64,000 nt of DNA from DATKAS01 sp963773315 (lineage in GTDB: Bacteria > Actinomycetota > Acidimicrobiia > Acidimicrobiales > DATKAS01). The notes under the pieces were generated by a model. The model was not told where the DNA came from, made no database searches, and worked only from the letters and a program-made list of their open reading frames with translations. The DNA lies in assembly GCA_963773315.1 (NCBI GenBank), contig CAVZAF010000009.1, positions 62,001-126,000 of the forward strand, given 5' to 3'. Position 1 is the stretch's first letter, and the number at the start of each line of letters is the position of its first letter. This document shows positions 17,366 through 27,856 of this stretch, piece by piece. Made by a program: the position numbers and the translations under genes.

Positions 17366-18424
17366 GTGGAGTTCGGGGTCTTCGACCACATCGAGGGCAT
17401 CCCTGGCGCTTCGATGCGCCAGGTTCTCCGCGACCGCATCGAGCTCGTCAAGCTGCTCGACGCCAACGGTTTCAGCGGGTACCACGTCGCCGAACATCAC
17501 GGCACCGACCTATGCCTCGCACCGAACCAAGAGATCTTCCTCGCCGCGGCTGCAGAGGCGACGACCCGGATTCGCGTCGGGCCGATGGTGAAGCTCCTGC
17601 CTCTCCACCATCCGCTACGCGTCATCGAGGACATCTGTGTGCTCGATCAGCTCACCGGGGGACGAGTCGACTACGGCGTCGGGCGCGGCATTGCGCCAAT
17701 CGAGCATTTCTGGTTCGACGGGGACTGGTTCAACTCTCATGATCGATTCGACGAAGCGTTCGCGTTGATCGTGCAGGGATTGCGAACGGGCAGAGTCGAC
17801 CCCGAGGGAGGGAAGCACTACAGCTTTCCTCCGATCGACGTATCCATGACCCCTTACCAGCAGCCGAACCCGCCGTTCTGGTACCCGGGCAACCCGGTCA
17901 CTGCCGGCCGGCTCGGGCTGAACCTGATCTGGCCCGGGCCGATCCCGCAAGAGGCCTACGACCTCTATGTCCAGAACTGGAACGAGTTTGCTGGCGCCCC
18001 CGTGCGGGCTGATCGACCCGGCAGCACGCCCCGCGTCGGGGTCGTCGACCTGATGGTCGTCTCTCACGACGAATCCGAGGCCAAGGAGATCGCCGCCCGG
18101 GGCTGGAAGGGTCTCTTCCGCCGGCTCGTGCACGTGCACGAACTGGATCGCTTGGCGCTCACCGAGGAGGAGGCCCGAGCTGCTTTGAACCCGCAGGCAC
18201 AGGCGGCGTTCGCGCTGGTCGGACCAGGCGGGGACAAGCTGCTCCCTCAGTTCACGGCTTCCTCAGGCACACCAGCCCAGGCGAGGGCGCGCATCGAGCA
18301 GTACGTCGCGGACGGGCGATGCGATTACCTCGTGCTGCAGTTACCCACGGGCGACATCACGATGGAGGAAGCCAGGGCAAGCATTCAGCTGTTCATCGAT
18401 GAGGTGATGCCCGACTTCGTATGA
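17366..18424 (+). CDS. LLM-class flavin-dependent oxidoreductase
   Basis: A 352-residue luciferase-like (TIM-barrel) monooxygenase. The N-terminus VEFGVFDHIEG leads into GYHVAEHHG near residue 47, a hallmark of the bacterial luciferase group; GGRVDYGVGRGIAPIEHFWF follows near 101. These enzymes use FMN or F420 to oxidise aromatic or heterocyclic substrates. The GTG at 17366 has a good GGAGG five bases upstream, inside the VOC stop region. It is the last gene of the first transcription block, and hairpins follow its stop. Confidence 0.85.
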   Translation: MEFGVFDHIEGIPGASMRQVLRDRIELVKLLDANGFSGYHVAEHHGTDLCLAPNQEIFLAAAAEATTRIRVGPMVKLLPLHHPLRVIEDICVLDQLTGGRVDYGVGRGIAPIEHFWFDGDWFNSHDRFDEAFALIVQGLRTGRVDPEGGKHYSFPPIDVSMTPYQQPNPPFWYPGNPVTAGRLGLNLIWPGPIPQEAYDLYVQNWNEFAGAPVRADRPGSTPRVGVVDLMVVSHDESEAKEIAARGWKGLFRRLVHVHELDRLALTEEEARAALNPQAQAAFALVGPGGDKLLPQFTASSGTPAQARARIEQYVADGRCDYLVLQLPTGDITMEEARASIQLFIDEVMPDFV

Positions 18425-18479
18425 CGACGCTGAGTCGGCGTCGCTGATGTGACGAGATGCTCCCGAACGGTCGAGCATC
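18425..18479 (+). terminator. Two consecutive hairpins after the LLM gene
   Basis: CGACGC (18425-18430) pairs with GCGTCG (18438-18443) immediately after the stop, and GATGCTC (18456-18462) pairs perfectly with GAGCATC (18473-18479). No T run follows. They may terminate the azoR-to-LLM transcript; the second dyad could instead be an operator for the transporter genes downstream. Confidence 0.4.
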
Positions 18480-18503
18480 GACAGCTCGATGTACAACATT
18501 GAA

Positions 18504-18533
18504 TTGACGACAGTCACTAAAATGACATACTCT
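18504..18533 (+). promoter_or_regulatory. Possible promoter for the ABC transporter operon
   Basis: TTGACG at 18504-18509 and TACTCT at 18528-18533 are spaced 18 bp; CATACT at 18526 is an alternative -10 box. They lie about 90 nt before the ATG at 18623. The local sequence is AT-rich compared with its surroundings. The motif match is moderate. Confidence 0.35.
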
Positions 18534-18622
18534 CCCGCTCACTACGACAGCCCTTTGGGCGTGGAGTGGTTCGTTCGACAGCAACGCAGTGAGGGTGTTC
18601 ATCGAACAGGGGGGAATCACGG

Positions 18623-19940
18623 ATGAAGCAAGCAAGAAAGTCGTACGCGCGGATTGCCGCAGCCGCGCTCGTCGGGGCTCTCGCCCTCGCCGCATGCGGC
18701 GACGACTCAGGCAGTACCGCCGCAACGACAGCAGCGAGCTCCGGCACCACTGCTGCGAGCTCCGGCACCACTGCTGCTAGCTCCGGCACCACTGCGGCTG
18801 CGGGTCCCGACCGCACGGGCCAGACCATCAAGGTCGGGGTCGTGAACCAGGACTCCGGGCCGGTGCCCTTCCCAGATTTTCTGGCTGGCGCACAGGTTGC
18901 CATCCAGAACATCAACGACACCGGAGGAATCAACGGCGCGAAGCTCGAGGTCGTGTCGTGCAGCACCAGTCTCTCGCCCGAGTCGTCGATCAACTGCGCC
19001 AACAAGATGATCGAGGCCAACGTCGTCGTGGCGTACACCGGGGCCGACTTCACCGCTGAGGCTGCACTGCCCGCGTACACCGAAGCCGGCCTTCCGTGTG
19101 TGACGACGGTCGGCTGGGGGCCGTCGTTGGAGACATCGAAGGACGTCTTCATCATGGGCAGCGCCAACGCGGCGACGGCGGTGGGTGCGCTCGCGTTGAT
19201 GCAGCAGCTCAAGCTGACCAAGGTCGCCCTGGCCTATGACGCCGTTCCGGCCGCCCAGAACTTCGCTCTCAACACTGTGCCCGGCATCGCCAAGAGCATG
19301 GGCATCGAGGTGCAGCCGATTCCTGTCGACCCCGCCGCTCCCGACTTCGCGGCGATCGTGGCGACGGCCCAGTCGGGCGGAGCTCAGGCCTTCTGGGGCA
19401 TCCAAGCCGAGCCCGGATGCACAGCGATGGTCAATGCGGCGCTCGCGGCGAACTTCAAGGGGCCGATCATCGCCGGCTCCTGCACCGACTTCATCAATGC
19501 AATCGGTGACAAGACCGTGGGTGTCTACTCGACGCTTGCGCAGCTCCCGCCCGACACGGGCGGTGGCACGTCCGACGTCATCAAGAAGCACCTCGTCGAC
19601 TACGAGGCGCTGATGGCCGCTGCCGGCCAGGAGAAGAATTCCACCAGCAACTCGATCGCCGCCTTCGGCGCCTGGGAGGAACTGGCGTCGGTGTTGAAGG
19701 GGATGGACGGCGACATCACTGCCGAGTCGGTCGAGTGCGGCGTTGGCCGCAGACGCCGACATCCCGGGGTGGTTCGCACCAGACCTCAACTGCGGCGCCA
19801 AGCCGTGGCCCGACTTCCCGTCCTATTGCAGCGCGCAGATGTCGGTGTGGCAGGTCGCGAAGAAGGCCGACGGCACGCTCGGTCGAGATCTCGTCATCGA
19901 CTGGTTCGACGCCTACACGCGGTCCACGCAAGGCGGCTGA
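18623..19940 (+). CDS. Liv-type ABC transporter substrate-binding lipoprotein (frameshifted)
   Basis: Type I periplasmic-binding protein of the branched-chain amino acid/amide family. The lipoprotein signal ends in the lipobox LALAAC near residue 26, followed by a flexible linker with three ASSGTTA repeats (residues 35-57). The binding domain starts TIKVGVVNQDSGPVPFPDF. Near 19735 the frame shifts and continues AADADIPGWFAPDLNCGAKP to the TGA at 19938. Family members in catabolic clusters often bind aromatic acids rather than amino acids. It probably feeds the cluster's substrate to the permease and ATPase genes that follow. Confidence 0.85.
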
Positions 19941-19952
19941 GCTGACGACCAG

Positions 19953-19984
19953 AGGTACAGGGACCGGCTTCGGTCCCTGTACCT
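19953..19984 (+). terminator. Strong 14-bp intercistronic hairpin
   Basis: AGGTACAGGGACCG (19953-19966) pairs perfectly with 19971-19984 around a GCTT loop. No T tract follows, and the permease ATG is at 20000. Its place between the binding-protein gene and the permease suggests partial termination or 3'-end stabilisation that keeps binding-protein mRNA in excess. Confidence 0.75.
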
Positions 19985-19999
19985 GACTGGCATCCGACC

Positions 20000-22034
20000 A
20001 TGGCTCAATACCTGTCGTTCGCCATCATCGGGTTGGCATTCGGCTGTCTGTACGCGGCGATCGGCATGGGCGTCGTCGTGACGTATCGCGGCGCCGGCGT
20101 GATCAATTTCGCCACCGGGGCCATTGCGATGTGGGGCGCGTACGTGTACGCAGAGCTACGCGAGAAGGGCGATCTCGTTCTGCCGGTCGCCGTGATACCG
20201 CACCGGATCTCGCTCGGGGACCACGTGGGCTTTCTGCCGTCGTTTGCCCTCGGCGTACTCGATCTGCGCGGTGCTCGGTCTTCTTGCGCATGTGCTCGTC
20301 TTCCGACCGCTCAGGGCGGCGCCCGTCCTCGCGAAGGTGGTCGCATCGGTCGGCATCCTGTTGTTCTTGCAGGCACTCGCCGCGCTGCAGTTCGGCTCGG
20401 CGTCGAGGATCCTCAGCCCCATCTTCGGCAGGAAGACGTTCGACATCGGCGGTACCGAGTTCCCGCGTGACCGAATCTGGCTCGCGGTGTGCGCCATCGG
20501 TGTCGCCATCGTGCTGGCCGCGTACTTCCGTTGGGCTCGGTACGGTCTGGCCACGAGCGCGGCTGCCGAGAACGAACGCGCCACCGCCCTCGCGGGCTAC
20601 TCGCCGCAGCTGCTGGCCGGGAGCACCTGGATCCTTGCGAGCGTCGTGGCCGGTGGTCTCGGCATCCTGGTGTCACCGGTGACTCCGCTCACCCCGGGTA
20701 CCTACTCGCTGGCCGTCATCCCAGCGCTTGCGGCCGCGCTCATCGGCCGACTCCGATCGATCCCGATCACCGCTGCCGCAGGCCTTTGCTTGGGCGCATT
20801 CCAATCCGTGGTGACGTTTCAGACCGGCAAGCCGTGGTGGCCGAAGTGGGCGATCACTGGGCTCAGCGACGCGGTGCCATTCATCCTGATCATCGTCGGG
20901 TTGTTCCTCTGGGGTGACCGTCTGCCCACTCGCGGCGAGCTCCAGGCTCCCCGACTCCCCGCAGTGCCGCGGCAGGTCCCTCGAGCCAGCGTGGTGGCGC
21001 TTGTGACGGCCGTTGGCGCGGTCGCGATCCTCGTCACCTCGGGTGGCTACCGGTTCGGAGTCATCACCAGCATGGTGATGACCGTCGTCATGCTGTCGTT
21101 CGTGGTCCTGACGGGATTCGTCGGACAGATCTCCCTCGCGCAGGCGGCGATCGCCGGTGTCGGCGGCTTTGTGCTCTCGAAGATCACGGTCGACCTCGGC
21201 GTGCCGTTTCCGTTGTCACTGGTGATGTCCAGCCTCGTCGCTGCCGCGTTCGGAGTCGTGATCGGCATTCCCGCGCTGCGAGTTCGTGGTGCCAATCTCG
21301 CGGTGGTGACGTTGGCGGCTGCCGTCGCACTCGAGCGGTTCGTGTTCCGCAACCCCGAGCTGACGAAGCCGGCAGGCAATCCGATCAGCAAGCCGGTGTT
21401 CTTCGGTCTGAGCCTCGCGATCCAAAGCGGACGAAACGTCGCCCGATGGCAATTTGGAATGGCCGTGCTCGTCGTCGTGGTGCTCGCGGGGCTGGCTGTT
21501 GGCAACCTGGCACGAAGCGCGTCCGGTCGCCGGTTCCTCGCAATACGGTCCAACGAACGCGCCGCGGCCGCCGCGGGCGTCGACGTCGCCGCGAACAAGC
21601 TTCTTGCGTTCGCGATGTCGTCGTTTCTCGCGGGTCTCGGCGGGTCGCTGATCGGTTACAGCCGCGGACAGCTCTCGGCGGATAGCTTCACGGCCGCGGT
21701 CGGGTTGGGCTTCCTGGCGTTCGCGTACTTGGGCGGCATCACGTCAGTGAAGGGAGCGATCGTCGCCGGAACGTTGGCACCCCTCGGAGTCGGATACGTC
21801 GTACTCGATCGTTGGCTCAATCTCGGGAACAGCTATGGCGTGATTGCCGGGCTCAGTCTGATCGTCACCGCCTTGATCAACCAGGAAGGAATCGCGGGAG
21901 CGACTCGCAAGTCCCGTCGGAGTCGCGGCGCGCCGAGCTTCCGGCGCCGTCACCGAAGGCGACGCCTCGGAGGCAACTCCGGAGCAACCATCGACGGCGA
22001 CGAATCGCCCGACAGGTCGAACCGAGATCTCTGA
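20000..22034 (+). CDS. Fused LivH-LivM ABC permease (frameshifted)
   Basis: Both permeases of a Liv-type importer on one chain. LivH part: MAQYLSFAIIGLAFGCLYAA, VVVTYRGAGVINFATGAIAM, then after a frameshift near 20255 FRPLRAAPVLAKVVASVGIL. LivM part begins near VPRASVVALVTAVGAVA and includes GFVGQISLAQAAIAGVGGFV and the EAA-like loop RRFLAIRSNERAAAAAGVDV. Near 21897 another shift is likely: the current frame ends in Arg-rich sequence, whereas the next frame reads an Ala/Thr/Pro linker straight into the LivG ATPase. The native product may therefore be a LivH-LivM-LivG triple fusion. Confidence 0.8.
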
Positions 22035-22062
22035 GGTCGCACTGCGAGCGGACGGCGTCCGT

Positions 22063-22777
22063 GTGCGGTATGGCGGTGTCATTGCCAACGACGACGTCTC
22101 GTTGGAAGTCCGCGCAGGGCAGATCGTCGGCCTGATCGGCCCAAACGGTGCGGGGAAGACGACGTTCATCGACGCCGTGAGTGGCTTCACTCCGTTCACC
22201 GGTTCGCTCCATCTCGCCGGACAGGACATCGGGGCCTTGTCTCCACACGCTCGGGCGCGAGCGGGCCTGAGTCGCACGTGGCAGTCCATCGAGCTGTTCT
22301 CCGACCTCACGGTGGCTGAGAACCTTCAGGTCACGACCGATCGCCTGACGGCCCGATCGGTCATGTGGGACGTCATTGCGCCCAGCAGGGGAAGCGTCGT
22401 CGATGTCACCTGGCCACTCGATCTGCTCGGCCTCGCCGACCAAGCAGCGGATGGACCCGACCACCTTGCCGTACGGCAAGCAGAAGCTCGTCGGCGTGAG
22501 CCGCGCGCTCGCGAGCAACCCGCGTGTGCTTCTGCTCGATGAGCCCGCTGCCGGCCTCGATACAGAAGAAAGCCGAGCGCTCGGCTGTCGGCTTTCGGCA
22601 ATCGCAGAACGGGGCATCGCCGTGCTGCTCGTCGATCACGACATGGGACTCGTGCTCGAGGTGTGTGACTTTGTCTATGTGCTGGATTTCGGTCGTGTGA
22701 TCGCGCAGGGGCGACCGTCAGAGGTTCGTGCCAGCCCGCTCGTCATCGACGCGTACCTCGGCACGGGCGGAACGTGA
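22063..22777 (+). CDS. livG: LivG-type ABC ATPase (frameshifted; probably fused to the permease)
   Basis: Walker A GPNGAGKTTF, Q-loop SRTWQSIELFSDLTVAEN, signature LPYGKQKLVGVSRAL (the LivG variant), Walker B RVLLLDEPAAGLD and H-loop LLVDHDMGL. The frame shifts near 22445, between LGLADQAADG and MDPTTLPYGKQK. The GTG at 22063 is inside the ATPase fold: in-frame residues before it (SEVALRADGVRV) belong to the domain and join a linker that runs back to about 21900. So the true start is upstream or the protein is fused to LivM. Confidence 0.8.
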
Positions 22778-23496
22778 CGGTGAGCGTCATCAGCGTCAGC
22801 GATCTGACCGCCGGATACGGAGGACTTCCGGTGGTGCGCAATCTCAACCTGCGGGTCGACGCCGGCGAGGTCGTCGCACTCCTCGGGCCGAACGGCGCCG
22901 GGAAGACCACCACCCTTCTCACGATCGGCGGTGTCCTCCCCGCGATTCGCGGTTCGATAGAGGTGGCGGGCGAGTCGACGATCGGAGTCCCGATACACCG
23001 CATCGCTCGTCGAGGACTGGCACTCCTGCCTGCCGACCGGGGAATCATCTTCCAGTTGACGGTCGGGGAAAACCTCAGGTTGCATCGCCGCAGGAAGGCG
23101 AGATCAGGTGACGACCCTGCCCTCGATTACTTCCCGCAGCTGGCTGGGCTCATGAACCGCCGTGCCGGCCTGCTTTCCGGTGGGGAGCAGCAGATGCTCG
23201 CCCTTGCGTGCAAGCTGACGTCGCAGCCGATCGCACTGATGGTCGATGAGCTGAGCATGGGGCTCGCGCCGCTCGTCGTTGAACGACTGCTCACCATGGT
23301 TCGTCGCATCGCGTCCGAGACCGGTGTCGCGGTGCTGCTCGTCGAGCAGCACGTCTCAGCTGCACTTCGGGTGTGCGAGCGGGGATATGTGCTCCGCCAC
23401 GGCGAGCTCGTTGCCGAAGGAACGGCGGACGAGCTGGCCAACGACCGCCAGCTTTTGACGAGCAGCTATCTCGGCGAGGCGAACCCGGACGATTAG
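22774..23496 (+). CDS. livF: LivF-type ABC ATPase
   Basis: A 240-residue second ATPase of the Liv importer. Motifs: Walker A GPNGAGKTTT near residue 37, signature LLSGGEQQMLALACKL near 132, D-loop and Walker B region IALMVDELSMGLAP, and H-loop VLLVEQHVSAAL. The GTG at 22774 overlaps the LivG stop by 4 nt. It is intact, unlike its frameshifted neighbours. Confidence 0.93.
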   Translation: MTVSVISVSDLTAGYGGLPVVRNLNLRVDAGEVVALLGPNGAGKTTTLLTIGGVLPAIRGSIEVAGESTIGVPIHRIARRGLALLPADRGIIFQLTVGENLRLHRRRKARSGDDPALDYFPQLAGLMNRRAGLLSGGEQQMLALACKLTSQPIALMVDELSMGLAPLVVERLLTMVRRIASETGVAVLLVEQHVSAALRVCERGYVLRHGELVAEGTADELANDRQLLTSSYLGEANPDD

Positions 23497-23543
23497 CTCG
23501 GCTGCTCGCGGCGCGTCGCTCCCCCCAAATATGACACATACGA

Positions 23544-23574
23544 TTGACGGCCGTCGTCGTCCTTTAGTATGTTA
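23544..23574 (+). promoter_or_regulatory. Possible promoter for the second catabolic block
   Basis: TTGACG at 23544-23549 is followed by AT-rich TAGTATGTTAG (-10 candidates at 23565 or 23569, spacers 15 or 19). An ATGACACATAC element upstream resembles ATGACATAC at the transporter promoter. A strong Shine-Dalgarno, AGAAGGAG, precedes the ATG at 23638. Confidence 0.3.
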
Positions 23575-23637
23575 GACCTCTCGCAGGGCGCTCGGGCGGC
23601 GCACCCATGTGACTCGGTCGCAGAAGGAGCCCACACC

Positions 23638-24734
23638 ATGTCGATCGGATTCGGGATCTTCGACCACGTCGAAGCGTCCGAAGACAGGCCCGCCGAGGAG
23701 ATCTACGAGCACCGCATCGCGCTGCTGAAGCGCGCGGAGGCCGGTGGCTTCTCCGCATTTCACCTCGCCGAGCACCATGGTCATCGCCTGTCGTTAGCCC
23801 CAACGGCCGCGGTGTTTCTGGCTGCGCTGGCCCGTGAAACCACTCAGCTGAAGCTCATCCCGACGGTCGTCTGTCTGCCATTGCATGATCCGGTGCGGTT
23901 GTTCGAGGACCTCGCGATGGTGGATGTGCTCTCGCACGGACGGCTCGAGATCGGAGTCGGCAAGGGCATCACGCCATTCGAGCATCTGCAGTTCGGACAC
24001 GATCCCGACGAGGCCAGTGCTCGCGCGGCCGACATCCTCGCCATGCTGGTGCGTGCCTGGGAGACCGGCATCATGTCGAGCGAAGGCTCCGCCTTCTATG
24101 ACTTCGTCGAGCTGAAGCTGCCGTGGACACTCCAGCAGAAGCCGCACCCACCGTTGTGGACCGCCGGCAACCTGGAAGCAGCCGGAGCTCGGGGTCACAA
24201 CTTCGTTGCTCCGTTCACGATCACCGAGGCGGTTCGCGCTCGCTACGACGAGCTGCGGGCAGCCAGTCGCTTGGAGCCGGGTCACCACAACCCGCACGTT
24301 GCGGAGCCCACGGTCGCGCAGTGCCAGGGCGTCATCATCGGAGCCACGAACGAAGAGGCCGAGGCTGCGGCACGCCGGGTTTGGAGCGGCTATGCGCAGC
24401 AGCTCCTGCGAGCACACGGCACAGTGCCGCCGCATCTGCAGACCGGCATCCCAGACTCGCCCGATACGCATCTTGCGGCGTCGCAGCTACTCCGAGACCC
24501 CGTTGACGACAGGTGTTGTGGTGTGCGGCGATGTCGAGCGCGTTCGTGACTACTACCTCGCGAGAGCTAGGGAAGGCTTCGCCAACCACTTCATCGCAAT
24601 GCTTCCGTTCGGCACGATGACCAGCCGAGGAGACCGAGCGGACGATGGACGGCTTCATCGACGTGATCATCCCCGCCGTGCGCGAGATGGAACGCGAGCG
24701 CGCCGCGGTCCTCACCGGCTCCGTCATCACGTGA
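23638..24734 (+). CDS. LLM-class flavin-dependent oxidoreductase (two frameshifts)
   Basis: Luciferase-like monooxygenase related to the one at 17366: MSIGFGIFDHVEASEDRPAE, then GFSAFHLAEHHGHRLSLAPT and HGRLEIGVGKGITPFEHLQF. The frame shifts near 24495 (continuing PLTTGVVVCGDVERVRDYYL) and again near 24627 (EETERTMDGFIDVIIPAVRE) to the TGA at 24732. The paired LLM/hydrolase order (next gene starts at 24731) recalls ring-cleaving LLM systems such as RutA with the hydrolase RutD. This is an analogy, not proof of substrate. Confidence 0.8.
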
Positions 24735-25532
24735 CCCACGAGCCGCAGATCGACATGTCGCTCGCAAGTCGAGAGATCGTTGTTCAGGCGCAACCCGTTG
24801 AAGTGCTCGAGGCCGGACAAGGTGAGCCACTCGTGTTCCTCCATGGCGGTGGCGTGATCGAGGGCGTTGACTTCCTCGCGGCCTTGACGGACCGGTTCCA
24901 CGTCTGCGCTCCCTTGTTCCCCGGCTACGGCCGTAGCGAGCCGAACGTTTCGCTCACCAGCCGCGAGGCGGTCTCCGACCACCTCCGCGATGTTCTCGAC
25001 GCTCTCGGTGTCGGCACGGTGCACCTCGTCGGTCACTCACTCGGGGGCTGGAGAGCCGCCAACTTTGCGGCGCGCTACCCCGGACGCGTGGACCGCCTCG
25101 TGCTCGCCTCGCCGTTCGGGCTGAACGTGCCCGACCACCCGATCTTCAACATGATGGCGGCAACCCCGGAGGAGCGCCGCGAGGTGCTCACTTCTGACGC
25201 CGACGGTTTGGGTCGGCCGAATTCCGACCGGCCCCGACCCCGCATTCGACGAGGCGCGGGCCAAGGAGCAACAGGCGATGGGCCGCTTCTCTCCCGGGCC
25301 GGCGGACGCGGCGCTGCCGGCAACATTGGCCACGATCTCCGCCGAGACGCTGGTGCTCTGGGGCGAGGGTGACCGCCTGATCCCCGTTGCGCAGGCGGCG
25401 GAGTGGGTGAAGTTGCTTCCTTCGGCAACCTTGCGCACCTTCGAAGGAGCCGGGCACCTGTTGTTTCACGAGCGCCCCGACGCTGTCGAGGCAATAGCGG
25501 ACTTCCTGCAGTCGCCAACCGAGCATCGATAG
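24731..25532 (+). CDS. Alpha/beta hydrolase (frameshifted)
   Basis: Hydrolase with oxyanion motif VFLHGGGVIEG, nucleophile elbow LVGHSLGGWRAAN (Ser) and catalytic His in GAGHLLFHERPD. The frame shifts near 25203: LTSDA continues as DPTVWVGRIPTGPDPAFDEA. Cleavage of a C-C or amide bond in a ring-opened intermediate is the usual role in such clusters. The GTG at 24731 overlaps the LLM stop by 4 nt; an ATG at 24754 is an alternative start. Confidence 0.8.
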
Positions 25533-25549
25533 ACAAGGAGATTTCTGCG

Positions 25550-26558
25550 ATGGCGTTTCTGCGCAATCAGTGGTACGCCGCGGCATGGGCCGATGAGGTC
25601 CAGACCGCGCCAATCGGTCGCAAGATCCTTGGAGAGGACATCGCCCTCTACCGAACCGCGAGCGGCAAAGCCGCGGCGATCGGTTCGGTGTGCCCACACC
25701 GGTTTGCTCCGTTGGAGTACGGGGTCGTCATCGGCGAGAACCTCAAGTGCAAGTACCACGGTCTGCAGTTCGGTCCCGACGGCCGCTGCAATGTGATCCC
25801 CGCCGGTGTCAGCTCACCGAACATGCGCACGTCGAGCTACCCGGTGGCCGAACGCGAATCGATGATCTGGGTCTGGATCGGTGACGACGATCGAGTAGTC
25901 GACCCGCCCGCCACGTTGGACGTCGGCGATCAGTACGGCGCCACCGTGCGCGGGTACCTCCACGTCGACGCCCACTATCAGCTCATCACCGACAACTTGA
26001 TGGACGACGCGCACGCCACCCACCTCCACACCGCATTTGAGACCGAGGGCCACCTGCTCGCTCCGAAGCCCGACGTCCGCGCTCGAGGGCGACAAGGTGT
26101 TCGCGGACACCTTCATCCCGGACACGTCGCTCATCCCGGCGTTCCGCGCCTTCTACGACAAGCCGGGCAAGGTCGACCAATGGCTGAGCTTCATGTGGGA
26201 CGTGCCGTCGAGCATCACGATCACGGCCGGGGTGATGCCGCCCGGACATCCACGCGAAGACGGGATCTCCACGGCGTCGGTCCACATGATCACGCCGGAG
26301 ACGGAGACCAGCTCGCACTACTTCTGGACGTTCGCCCGCGACTGCAAGCAACACGACGACGAGTTGAGTGAGACGATGCGAGCCACGCTGTCCCGGGTGT
26401 TCCACACCGAGGACAAGTGGATGCTCGAAGGTCAGCAGCGCATGATGCGGGACACGAGCTTCTGGGACGGCAAGCCGATCATGCTTCCGCAGGACAAGGC
26501 CGCCATCGCCATCCGCCGACACCTCGATTCGCTCGTGGCCGCTCAGGAAGGCTGCTGA
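25550..26558 (+). CDS. Rieske non-haem iron oxygenase (frameshifted)
   Basis: Single-component alpha subunit similar to vanillate O-demethylase-type oxygenases. Rieske [2Fe-2S] ligands: CPH near residue 47 and CKYHG about 20 residues later (C-x-H...C-x2-H). Mononuclear iron motif: DNLMDDAHATHLH near 150. The frame shifts near 26083, where LLAPKPDVRA joins ALEGDKVFADTF; the C-terminal half is intact. The ATG at 25550 has an AAGGAG ribosome-binding site. The ferredoxin reductase partner is not encoded nearby. Confidence 0.85.
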
Positions 26559-26593
26559 CCCGACGTGCCTGGGTTGCAGGTAGGGGGCCGATC

Positions 26594-27856
26594 ATGAAGG
26601 TCAACTACCTCCAACAGATCACCTACCGGCATCTTCCTTCGGACTTTCGCGATCGCCACGCGGAATCAGTGGTCACCAACCCCTATTGGGAACTGGTCGA
26701 CCCCGACCGGATGAGTGCAGCGTTTCGCGACGGACTCGACGAGATGATGCACGCGGCTCGCGCCGGATTCGACGGCGTCGGAGTGACCGAACACGCTCAG
26801 GCCAACTACGACGTCAGCCCGAACCCGGATCTGATCGCCTCGGCGTTCGCCTATGCCACGGAAGCCGAGCGGCTCGAGGTCGCGCGTCAACGTGCTCGGT
26901 CGAACGCTCGGTAAGACGCGCGAGCCGCTTCGAGTGGCCGAAGAGTACGCGGTCATCGACCACATCAGCGGTGGGCGACTCGTCGCTGGCTTCCCGCTCG
27001 GCCTCGCCTACGACGCCGGCTTCAACAATGGTGTACCGCCCATCGAGTCGAGGGCTCGGTTCGACGAGAACCTCGCCCTCATCCTCGCGGCGTGGACCAA
27101 ACATGAGGCCTTTCCGTGGAACGGGAAGTACTCCCAATACCCCAACGTGAACATCTGGCCGCGCCCCTTGCAGTCTACCGAACCCGCCGATCGTGTTGAC
27201 GTCCGTCGGAACTCCTCGCACCGCTCGTCTGGCCCTCGAACGCGACTTCGGACTCAACTTCGTGGGCTTCAGCGGCGATCCGCTGGATGCGGCGAAGCCC
27301 GCCTTCGATGCACTGTGGCGTGCGGCGGCCGAGATGGGCAAAGACGACAACCCTTATCGAGCATCGTTCGCCCAGTTCGCCGCCGTCGCCGACTCCGACG
27401 CCGAAGCCGAGCGGTTGTACAAACCCCACGTCGAGTACTGCTTCGGCAATGGAATCGGTCACATCCCGATGAACCGGCTGATGATGCCCGGCGGGGTCCC
27501 CAAGGAGAGCAGTCCGAGCGATGTTGGCCGCGTCGGCGCCCTCGCGCGGCGACGCGCCGACCTACAAGGAACTCGTCTCCACGGGCGCCGTCGTCGTCGG
27601 GCGCCACGACACCGTCGCCGAGCGCCTCGAACTGCTGGCGAAGACCTTCCGGATCGGAAACCTCTCGCTGTTCATGCAGATCGGCTCGATGCCCAAGGAG
27701 CTGACAAAGCACAACATCGACTTGTTCGCCCGCACTGTCTTGCCTCGGCTGCAATCGCAATGGTCGGAGTACGACGCCGACAACCGCTGGTGGCCCGTTC
27801 GTCTCGGTGGGCGGCCGGCGTCGCCGAACCAGATCGAAGCAGGAGCGGTCCGATGA
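26594..27856 (+). CDS. LLM-class flavin-dependent oxidoreductase (three frameshifts)
   Basis: Third luciferase-like monooxygenase: MKVNYLQQITYRHLPSDFRD, then GFDGVGVTEHAQANYDVSPN, HISGGRLVAGFPLGLAYDAG and NFVGFSGDPLDAAKPAFDAL, ending ADNRWWPVRLGG. The frame changes near 26880, 27180 and 27520; all segments follow in order without gaps or overlaps beyond single bases, so the gene is probably intact in the organism. It is more distant from the other two LLM proteins. Its TGA overlaps the next ATG (27853). Confidence 0.75.

Noticed and set aside
18745..18795. Short direct repeats near 18745 as a CRISPR or regulatory array
   Set aside because: They encode the ASSGTTA linker repeats of the lipoprotein in frame; no spacer pattern. 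No CRISPR array was seen in the window.
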